A DNA stretch of 5,935 nucleotides from SIG575 sp964474295 (GTDB lineage: Bacteria > Bacillota > Clostridia > Oscillospirales > Acutalibacteraceae): NCBI GenBank assembly GCA_964474295.1, contig CAYYRN010000064.1, positions 1 to 5,935 of the forward strand, written 5' to 3'. The position numbers and the translations under genes are program-made. This document shows, one piece after another, positions 1 through 4,553 of the stretch. Under the pieces are notes generated by a model. The model was not told the origin of the DNA and did no database searches. It worked only from the letters and a program-made list of their open reading frames with translations. Every line of letters starts with the position of its first letter. Positions within the stretch are counted from its first letter, which is position 1.

Positions 1-1
1 C

Positions 2-358
2 TTATTTAAGTGCAGCTTTAGCTTTTTCTGTAAGAGCTGTGAATGCTGCGGGGTCTGCAATTGCAATTTCGGAAAGCATTTTTCTGTTAAGGTTTATGTC
101 GGCTTTTTTAAGTCCGTTCATAAATGTTGAATAATTCATTCCGTTCATTTTGCAAGCAGCGGAAATTCTTGTAATCCAAAGACGGCGGAAATCACGCTTT
201 TTCTGCTTACGTCCGATGTAAGCATATTTGCCCGATTTCATAACTGCCTGTTTTGCTGTTTTGAAGAGCTTGCTCTTTGAGCCGTAATAGCCCTTAGCTG
301 CTTTGAGAACTTTATTTCTTCTTTTACGCGTCATTGTAGCGCCTTTAATACGTGCCAT
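2..358 (-). CDS. rplT: 50S ribosomal protein L20
   Basis: Encodes a 118-residue basic protein, the normal length for bacterial L20, a 23S rRNA-binding protein needed early in assembly of the large subunit. The N-terminus MARIKGATMTRKRRNKVLK and the conserved core around residues 23-65 (KGYYGSKSKLFKTAKQA, then the KKRDFRRLWITRI stretch) are diagnostic. The N-terminal part is the long basic extension and the C-terminal part the globular RNA-binding domain. The ATG follows a strong Shine-Dalgarno sequence (AGGAGGT, complement of 367-373). It is the last gene seen of the infC-rpmI-rplT operon, 37 bases after rpmI. The stop codon lies at the very edge of the window, so any downstream terminator is not visible. 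In Firmicutes, L20 is the repressor that acts on the leader of this operon; a suitable leader is present upstream of infC. Confidence 0.98.
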   Translation of the reverse strand: MARIKGATMTRKRRNKVLKAAKGYYGSKSKLFKTAKQAVMKSGKYAYIGRKQKKRDFRRLWITRISAACKMNGMNYSTFMNGLKKADINLNRKMLSEIAIADPAAFTALTEKAKAALK

Positions 359-395
359 AGTCTAAAACCTCCTGATTAATCGTAGCCTTACAATA

Positions 396-593
396 TTATT
401 TGTAAGGAATAAGTCTCTTGATCTGCTTAACGTTTGTTACGTCGGCAACCGTTGTCTTACGAAGATTTCTCTTACGTTTTGTTGATTTCTTGTTGAGGAT
501 GTGTGACTTATAGGCATGGCCACGCATAGGCTTGCCGTTTTTTGACATTTTGAAACGTTTCTTTGCACCGCTGTGCGTCTTAATTTTAGGCAT
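396..593 (-). CDS. rpmI: 50S ribosomal protein L35
   Basis: Encodes a 65-residue, very basic protein of standard L35 length. The start MPKIKTHSGAKKRFK and the central HAYKSHILNKKSTKRKRNLRK block are the family hallmarks. L35 is a small component of the large ribosomal subunit. The start codon has a near-perfect ribosome binding site (TAAGGAGGA, complement of 601-609). It sits in the middle of the operon, 20 bases after the infC stop and 37 bases before rplT, so all three are very probably cotranscribed. No internal promoter or terminator is evident in the two short gaps. No CxxC zinc motif is present, so it is not a metal-binding form. Confidence 0.98.
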   Translation of the reverse strand: MPKIKTHSGAKKRFKMSKNGKPMRGHAYKSHILNKKSTKRKRNLRKTTVADVTNVKQIKRLIPYK

Positions 594-613
594 TTTTATT
601 TCCTCCTTAATAA

Positions 614-1132
614 TTACTTACCTGATTTCGGAGCAAGGAACATAAGCATTGAACGTCCCTCGACCTTTGCCGGCTTTTCTACATTTGCTTCGTCTGCGAG
701 AGCCTCTGCAAATCTCTGCATAGGAACAAGTCCCAATTCCGTATGAGCCATTTCACGTCCTCTGAAACGGATTGAAACCTTAACCTTGTTGCCTGAAGCC
801 AGAAATTTCTTTGCGTGATTAACTTTAGTTTCAAAGTCGTGCGTGTCAATGTTCAGCGAGAGACGAACTTCCTTAATTTCGATAACACGCTGGTTTTTCT
901 TTGCTTCTTTTTCTCTTTTTGCCTGTTCAAAACGGAATTTACCGTAGTTGATTATTTTACATACAGGCGGCTGAGCCTGAGGAGCAATTTTAACCAAGTC
1001 AAGGTCTCTTTCTTCGGCAATTTTCAGCGCTTCCGCAGCGGACATAATGCCGAGCTGTTCACCGTCGTCGGTAATTACTCTTACTTCCTTATCACGGATT
1101 TCTTCATTGATTTGCAGTTCTTTTGTACTAAT
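614..1132 (-). CDS. infC: Translation initiation factor IF-3, ATT start codon
   Basis: Encodes IF3, 172 residues, which binds the 30S subunit, prevents subunit joining and checks start-codon/initiator-tRNA pairing. The N-domain begins STKELQINEEIRDKEVRVI; the signature PPVCKIINYGKFRFEQ lies at residues 55-70, a lysine-rich linker at about 71-82, and the C-domain follows (EIKEVRLSLNIDTHDFETK). The start is assigned to ATT (complement of 1130-1132): it lies 8 bases after a perfect GGAGGT (complement of 1141-1146) and gives the family length, and no ATG, GTG or TTG in frame is suitably placed. A longer in-frame reading starting near 1186 is wrong because it runs through the leader terminator. 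The ATT start matches the rare start of infC in Escherichia coli, where IF3 uses it for autoregulation; the same control here is inferred. It is the first gene of the infC-rpmI-rplT operon. Confidence 0.96.
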   Translation of the reverse strand: MSTKELQINEEIRDKEVRVITDDGEQLGIMSAAEALKIAEERDLDLVKIAPQAQPPVCKIINYGKFRFEQAKREKEAKKNQRVIEIKEVRLSLNIDTHDFETKVNHAKKFLASGNKVKVSIRFRGREMAHTELGLVPMQRFAEALADEANVEKPAKVEGRSMLMFLAPKSGK

Positions 1133-1146
1133 GTTAAAGCACCTCC
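1130..1146 (-). promoter_or_regulatory. infC ribosome binding site with ATT initiation codon
   Basis: Read on the minus strand, GGAGGT (complement of 1141-1146) is followed by 8 bases and then ATT (complement of 1130-1132). The Shine-Dalgarno sequence directly adjoins the T8 tract of the leader terminator, so terminator folding and ribosome access are physically coupled. Confidence 0.88.
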
Positions 1147-1278
1147 AAAAAAAATTGCGGCACGAAAACTCGCCCGCAACACGCAAAACGGCATAAAACA
1201 GCCGTTTGAGAACGTATTGACCTTCGTACGGAATGAAGATTCCCGCAGGTGAGAGCGATTTCGCTTCTGCTTCAATGT
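1133..1278 (-). ncRNA. Structured infC-operon leader, probable L20 leader
   Basis: About 145 bases of untranslated RNA separate the predicted transcription start (near 1278) from the infC ATT. The minus-strand RNA can form several elements. There is a small AGCG/CGCT hairpin near 1253-1264. An ACCT...AGGT-enclosed arm follows, with a GGAAT/ATTCC stem and CTTC loop. A 7-bp hairpin comes next (AAACGGC at 1201-1207 with GCCGTTT at 1186-1192, 8-base loop). A terminator hairpin ends at the Shine-Dalgarno. Segments such as CTCACCTG and AAGGTCAATACG resemble leaders I recall in front of infC in Firmicutes. There, L20 binds an RNA mimic of its rRNA site and causes premature termination, as described for Bacillus subtilis. 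The family assignment comes from context and recall; it was not modelled. Confidence 0.8.
1147..1179 (-). terminator. Leader attenuator terminator upstream of infC
   Basis: The minus strand reads TTGCGG (complement of 1174-1179), an inner CGA/TCG extension next to one bulge and a GTTT loop, then CCGCAA (complement of 1155-1160), then eight T residues (1147-1154). This is an intrinsic terminator lying inside the 5' untranslated region, only a few bases before the infC ribosome binding site. A terminator here makes sense only as an attenuator of the operon. Confidence 0.85.
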
Positions 1279-1284
1279 AACGAT

Positions 1285-1313
1285 ATGATAACAGATTCGT
1301 TTTTGTTTGTCAA
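1285..1313 (-). promoter_or_regulatory. Promoter of infC-rpmI-rplT
   Basis: The minus strand shows a perfect -35 TTGACA (complement of 1308-1313), a 17-base spacer and -10 TATCAT (complement of 1285-1290), a strong sigma-A type promoter. Just upstream are two A-tracts (complements of T6 at 1317-1322 and T7 at 1326-1332) spaced about one helical turn, resembling an UP element. Predicted transcription start is near 1278. Confidence 0.9.
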
Positions 1314-1347
1314 TAGTTTTTTCTGTTTTTTTACGATTATCACAAAT

Positions 1348-1376
1348 TTCGCCGCCGATATTCATACGGCGGCGAA
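1348..1376 (-). terminator. GC-rich hairpin after the 584-residue gene, probable terminator
   Basis: A perfect 10-bp inverted repeat (TTCGCCGCCG with CGGCGGCGAA, 9-base loop) begins 14 bases after the stop codon of the membrane-protein gene and lies before the infC promoter. The trailing bases on the minus strand are AATTTGTG, with only a short T run, so the element is weaker than a canonical intrinsic terminator. The plus-strand side also lacks a T tract. Its position between two minus-strand genes favours a terminator or an mRNA 3'-end stabiliser. Confidence 0.65.
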
Positions 1377-1390
1377 GAAAATTATTCGAT

Positions 1391-3145
1391 TTACTGCTCA
1401 ACAGACAAAGCTTCGGCAATTTTTCCTTCCGTTGACTCAACGGTCAACTTCACTTTATCGCCCTTACTGAGAATGACGGCAAGATTTGATTTCTTTGCCG
1501 AAATCTTGAAATAGGTGTCATATTTGTCAAGCTTTATATAATAATATGTGTTGCCGTCGAGTACAGCGGAACGGATATCGGTTATTACACCCTCCACACT
1601 AAGCTTTTCGGGTTGTGTGCCGCTGCCGTCAATATCTATTTCGGAAACATACTTGTTAAGGTCATTCGCCGCATTTCTGTCGATCCCCATTTCTTCGTAG
1701 TAAGCCTGAAGGCAATCGACAAGCTTTGTGCCGACAACCACCTTCTGGAACTGTTCAACGTTAACGAGCGAATACATTTTTACAAGGCCTTCTGTGTCTT
1801 TCAAAGCCATAAAGAACGTAGGTTCACCCTGAATGTTCAAAAGCAGCGGGAACGTTGCATCGTATCCGTATTGCTGAACCTTACCCTCTGCCGAAAGCTG
1901 CGCGGAATATTCCGTAGCACCCGACTGCTTAAAATAAGTTGTTTCTTTCGTTCTCTGATTGCTGAGAATAAAGCCTATGATTGAATCGTCAGACGTTACG
2001 GAAGTAACACCGGTGTACATATAAACGTCATCGTCAATTGCGATATAGTTGCTTCCCGTTGTTGTGATTTTTACGTCTTTCTGACCGAGAATCGAGTTCC
2101 AAAAGCCGCTGCTGTACTGACCGTAATAATCATACTGCTGTGCAATGAGGCTTGAAGAATAAACTCTGTCAATCCATTGAAGAGATTTGTCGGTTTTTGC
2201 GGTTTCTATATCGTAGTACGTACATTCACCGGTTGTTGCATCAACAAGCACAATACCCACCACGTCATCTCCGCCGAAAAGACCGACCGTTTTGTCGATT
2301 CTCGGACACACCCAATAAGGTCTGCCGTTATCGTCAATTTCAAATGTCGGGTCATCAAAGAGATAGGTTTTGTATTCAAAGCGAAGATGTCTTTTGAGAA
2401 GTCTGCCGAAATGCTCCGAGGGAGAATATTTTATGTTTTCCATTCCCAAATCTTTAAGCTTGACTACCTCAACATCCTGCGTTGACATATCAACTATCAT
2501 ATATGCGGGAATACCCTGACTGCGGTTTGTAAACCATTTTATGATATTCGCATATTTAAGCGTGGTCACACGCACGGGGCTTTCATTATAGTTAATCTGT
2601 GTGTAATACTCGGCGTCTTCATACTGCGAAACATATTCCGACAATTCACCGAGCTGTCTGCCGCCGAGCTTTTTTGCCGATTCTTCGTCAAGCATGGGAA
2701 CGGAATCAAAGTCAAGCTCCGAAAACTTTTCGGAAAAATTGCCTTCTTCAACCGTGATTATCTTACTGTAATCCTTCGCCCTGAAAAACACGGAGGAAAC
2801 CAGCGAACCGCCGACTACAAAAACAACAAGAAGGCAGACTATCGCACCGGGAATGAGCGTATTTTTCTTTACATACGGCATATATTCGGGACGCATAAGC
2901 GCTCTGCTTGTGAAAAAGGAAAAAATCGGATAGGAAATTGCAATAAGTCCGAAATAAAAATACATCTTAATATCTTTAAAATTGAAAGCGGGAAGCATTG
3001 TGTAATATCCGATTGCCGCAACCGACAAAGTTAAAATGATGTTTATTACAACTTTTTTCCCTGCCTTTTCCGGCGGAATTACTACTTCATCCTTATTGTA
3101 AATATGGCTGAAGCCTCCCGGCATATTGAAATTGCCTGAATCCAT
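1391..3145 (-). CDS. Conserved uncharacterised membrane protein, large extracytoplasmic domain
   Basis: Encodes 584 residues resembling a family I recall from Firmicutes genomes with no settled function (often given vague membrane-protein names). Three hydrophobic segments lie at about 32-53, 60-80 and 97-120. Positive residues (KAGKK before the first, KK between second and third) place the N-terminus inside and residues about 121-584 outside. The outer region has three similar strand motifs near 211-230 (AYMIVDMSTQDVEVV), 296-313 (GIVLVDATTGECTYYDI) and 390-405 (GFILSNQRTKETTYF), reminiscent of PepSY-type repeats. A C-terminal module at about 516-584 (VEGVITDIRSAVLDG..YYYIKL, GDKVKLTVES) looks like an OB-fold. 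The ATG has an AGGAG site 10 bases upstream (complement of 3156-3160). The gene has its own promoter, diverges from rpsF and ends in a hairpin. No catalytic motif is recognised; a role at the cell surface is inference only. Confidence 0.88.
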   Translation of the reverse strand: MDSGNFNMPGGFSHIYNKDEVVIPPEKAGKKVVINIILTLSVAAIGYYTMLPAFNFKDIKMYFYFGLIAISYPIFSFFTSRALMRPEYMPYVKKNTLIPGAIVCLLVVFVVGGSLVSSVFFRAKDYSKIITVEEGNFSEKFSELDFDSVPMLDEESAKKLGGRQLGELSEYVSQYEDAEYYTQINYNESPVRVTTLKYANIIKWFTNRSQGIPAYMIVDMSTQDVEVVKLKDLGMENIKYSPSEHFGRLLKRHLRFEYKTYLFDDPTFEIDDNGRPYWVCPRIDKTVGLFGGDDVVGIVLVDATTGECTYYDIETAKTDKSLQWIDRVYSSSLIAQQYDYYGQYSSGFWNSILGQKDVKITTTGSNYIAIDDDVYMYTGVTSVTSDDSIIGFILSNQRTKETTYFKQSGATEYSAQLSAEGKVQQYGYDATFPLLLNIQGEPTFFMALKDTEGLVKMYSLVNVEQFQKVVVGTKLVDCLQAYYEEMGIDRNAANDLNKYVSEIDIDGSGTQPEKLSVEGVITDIRSAVLDGNTYYYIKLDKYDTYFKISAKKSNLAVILSKGDKVKLTVESTEGKIAEALSVEQ

Positions 3146-3182
3146 ATGTGTTCAACTCCTGATTTTAATAATATCGGTAATT

Positions 3183-3211
3183 ATTGTACATTATTCACAG
3201 TAAAAATACAA
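3183..3211 (-). promoter_or_regulatory. Promoter of the 584-residue membrane protein gene
   Basis: The minus strand reads -35 TTGTAT (complement of 3206-3211), a 17-base spacer and -10 TACAAT (complement of 3183-3188). The -10 matches consensus at five of six positions and the -35 at four. Transcription would start near 3176, leaving an untranslated leader of about 30 bases with the AGGAG site. Confidence 0.72.
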
Positions 3212-3252
3212 GACTTAATTAAAAAATTATAATGAACTTAATGTTAACTCGC

Positions 3253-3281
3253 TTGACATTTTTGAAATTAACTGATATAAT
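3253..3281 (+). promoter_or_regulatory. Consensus promoter of rpsF-ssb-rpsR
   Basis: A perfect -35 TTGACA (3253-3258), a 17-base spacer and a perfect -10 TATAAT (3276-3281), preceded by TGA (3273-3275), an extended -10 motif. The AT-rich stretch 3215-3252 just upstream could act as an UP element. This is as strong as a vegetative promoter can look, suited to a ribosomal protein operon. Predicted start is near 3288. Confidence 0.95.
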
Positions 3282-3287
3282 GTGTAA

Positions 3288-3364
3288 TCGTTGCATAGTA
3301 AATGTGCAACTATCCTTGCTCCCGGATACAGGGGGCCATTTTGACCAGAAGGAGGTGCTTGATA
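3288..3364 (+). ncRNA. rpsF leader with probable S6:S18 binding hairpin
   Basis: The roughly 77-base untranslated leader has two hairpins. The first, at its very 5' end, pairs GTTGCA (3290-3295) with TGCAAC (3305-3310). The second pairs GCTCCC (3318-3323) with GGGGGC (3331-3336) around the loop GGATACA (3324-3330), so a CCG lies at the stem-loop junction (3322-3324). Rfam-type leaders upstream of rpsF bind the S6:S18 heterodimer through a hairpin with a conserved CCG that mimics their 16S rRNA site. The position, the CCG, and the presence of both genes in this operon support that reading. The Shine-Dalgarno AAGGAGGT (3349-3356) is 12 bases after the hairpin. Exact agreement with the published consensus was not checked. 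Confidence 0.75.
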
Positions 3365-3649
3365 ATGGCAGCAAACAGCTACGAAACCATGTTGGTTCTC
3401 TCAGTTGCGAACGGTGAAGAAAGCGCAAAGGCTCTCTACGAAAAGTTCAAGGCTCTCATTGAAGCAAACGGCACAATCAACTCTGTGGATGAGTGGGGCA
3501 CACGCAAGCTCGCTTACCTCATTGATGATGAAGCTGAAGGCTTCTATGTAGTTACAACTTTCTCTGCAGAACCCCAGTTCATCGCAGAGCTTGACCGCCG
3601 TGCAAAAATTACCGACGGTGTACTTCGCATCCTCACAGTAAAGAAATAA
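3365..3649 (+). CDS. rpsF: 30S ribosomal protein S6
   Basis: Encodes 94 residues, the usual S6 length. S6 binds the platform of the small ribosomal subunit as a heterodimer with S18. The N-terminal strand (SYETMLVLS, residues 5-13), the helix with EESAKALYEKFKALIEANG, and the strongly conserved WGTRKLAY (44-51) followed by EGFYVVTTF identify the family. The start ATG is 8 bases after AAGGAGGT (3349-3356) and fits the family; an upstream in-frame ATG at 3302 falls inside the leader hairpin and is rejected. It is the first gene of rpsF-ssb-rpsR, driven by the consensus promoter at 3253-3281, and is probably repressed by S6:S18 binding to its own leader. Confidence 0.97.
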   Translation: MAANSYETMLVLSVANGEESAKALYEKFKALIEANGTINSVDEWGTRKLAYLIDDEAEGFYVVTTFSAEPQFIAELDRRAKITDGVLRILTVKK

Positions 3650-3706
3650 GAATAACTCAGGGCATAACAAATGCTTTGCTTTATTCAAGAAAGGAAAGGT
3701 TTTAAT

Positions 3707-4150
3707 ATGCTTAACAATGTTGTTCTTATGGGAAGACTTACTGCTGACCCCGAACTTCGTCAAACAAGTACGGGCATTGAGGTAACATCTTTCTCCATCG
3801 CTATCGACAGAGGTTATGTCCGTCAGGGCGAGGAACGTCAAACCGATTTCATCAACTGCGTTGCTTGGCGTCAAACAGCAAAATTTATCACTTCATATTT
3901 CCGCAAAGGTCAAATGATTGCCCTCACAGGTTCAATCCAGACTAGAAATTATGAGGATAAAAACGGCAACAAACGTGTTGCAACGGATGTTGTTGTTGCA
4001 AACGCAAGCTTCTGCGGTTCAAAAAGTGAAACCGGCGGTGCTTCCGCTCCGAGAGATAACGCTTCTTTTTCAGCTCCCGCAGCTTCTTATTCAACGGCGG
4101 CTGCATCGGATTTTGAAGAGCTTCAGGGCGATGACGATCTTCCGTTCTGA
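3707..4150 (+). CDS. ssb: Single-stranded DNA-binding protein
   Basis: Encodes 147 residues. SSB coats single-stranded DNA as a tetramer during replication, recombination and repair. The OB-fold spans about residues 1-104, starting MLNNVVLMGRLTADPELRQ, with TDFINCVAWRQTAKFI (46-61) and the GSIQTRNYEDKNGNKR strand pair. A short Ser/Ala/Gly-rich linker (about 105-138) leads to the acidic tail ending DDDLPF, the docking peptide for partner proteins. The chosen ATG follows AAGGAAAGG (3691-3699) by 7 bases and matches the family start; an in-frame ATG at 3671 would add 12 unrelated residues with no ribosome binding site. The 57-base gap after rpsF has no terminator. Placement between rpsF and rpsR is the standard Firmicutes order. 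Confidence 0.97.
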   Translation: MLNNVVLMGRLTADPELRQTSTGIEVTSFSIAIDRGYVRQGEERQTDFINCVAWRQTAKFITSYFRKGQMIALTGSIQTRNYEDKNGNKRVATDVVVANASFCGSKSETGGASAPRDNASFSAPAASYSTAAASDFEELQGDDDLPF

Positions 4151-4188
4151 TTTTTCGGAACGCACTATTTTTTAAGGAGGTTAACCAC

Positions 4189-4431
4189 ATGGCATACGAT
4201 AAATCACAGCGTCCCAACAGAAAGGGCCGCAAAAAGGTTTGTGCTTTCTGTGTAGACAAAACCACAGAAATCGATTACAAGGATATTGCAAAGCTCGGCA
4301 AGTTCACTTCCGACAGAGCTAAAATCCTTCCCAGAAGAGTAACAGGTACTTGTGCCGCTCATCAGAGAGAGCTTACAACAGCTATCAAACGCGCACGTCA
4401 GGTTGCTCTTATGCCCTACACAGCAGACTGA
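4189..4431 (+). CDS. rpsR: 30S ribosomal protein S18, zinc-ligand form
   Basis: Encodes 80 residues of ribosomal protein S18, the partner of S6 in the small subunit platform. The conserved second half (IDYKDIAKLGKFTSDRAKIL, PRRVTGTCAAHQRELTTAIKRARQVALMPY) is diagnostic. C18 and C21 (CAFC) plus C55 and H58 (CAAH) form a likely zinc site, so this is the C+ form; many Bacillus relatives have lost these ligands. The start follows AAGGAGGT (4174-4181) by 7 bases, 38 bases after ssb. It is the last gene of the operon, followed at once by a strong terminator. With S6 it probably represses the operon through the leader. Confidence 0.97.
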   Translation: MAYDKSQRPNRKGRKKVCAFCVDKTTEIDYKDIAKLGKFTSDRAKILPRRVTGTCAAHQRELTTAIKRARQVALMPYTAD

Positions 4432-4449
4432 TTTTAAACAAATTTCAGC

Positions 4450-4493
4450 AAGGAACTGTAAAAGCATCCGTTTTTACAGTTCCTTTTATTTTT
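4450..4493 (+). terminator. Terminator of rpsF-ssb-rpsR
   Basis: A perfect 14-bp stem (AAGGAACTGTAAAA at 4450-4463 with TTTTACAGTTCCTT at 4472-4485), an 8-base loop and a T-rich tail TTTTATTTTT. It begins 18 bases after the rpsR stop codon. The minus-strand reading lacks a T tract, so it is directional for the plus-strand operon. Confidence 0.93.
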
Positions 4494-4512
4494 GAAACAA
4501 ATTTTATATTCA

Positions 4513-4551
4513 AAAAAGATTCCTTCGGTTTTTGACCAAAGGAATCTTTTT
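4513..4551. terminator. Bidirectional terminator between convergent rpsR and fucosidase genes
   Basis: A 13-bp stem AAAAAGATTCCTT (4513-4525) pairs with AAGGAATCTTTTT (4539-4551). A GGT/ACC pairing extends it inside the loop. Stem ends give T runs on both strands (T5 at 4547-4551 on plus; T6 complement of 4512-4517 on minus). It begins only 2 bases after the fucosidase stop codon and is the second, backup terminator for the rpsF operon. Confidence 0.88.
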
Positions 4552-4553
4552 GT

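Noticed and set aside
1133..1186. In-frame upstream extension of infC by 18 residues to a start near 1186
   Set aside because: It would translate through the leader terminator hairpin, T8 tract and Shine-Dalgarno sequence and adds residues unlike any IF3.
815..1252. Long plus-strand open frame opposite infC and its leader
   Set aside because: It is the reverse complement of a certain gene, has low-complexity Phe-rich content and no credible ribosome binding site.
3302..3364. Earlier ATG for rpsF at 3302
   Set aside because: It lies inside the leader hairpins, has no ribosome binding site, and the downstream ATG at 3365 has a perfect one.
3671..3706. Earlier ATG for ssb at 3671
   Set aside because: The 12 added residues are not part of SSB and the real start has AAGGAAAGG just upstream.
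4140..4172. Small inverted repeat at the ssb-rpsR junction (TTCCG/CGGAA or CGTTC/GAACG) followed by T6
   Set aside because: Only 5 bp, overlapping the ssb stop codon, with several bases between stem and T run; too weak to call an internal terminator.
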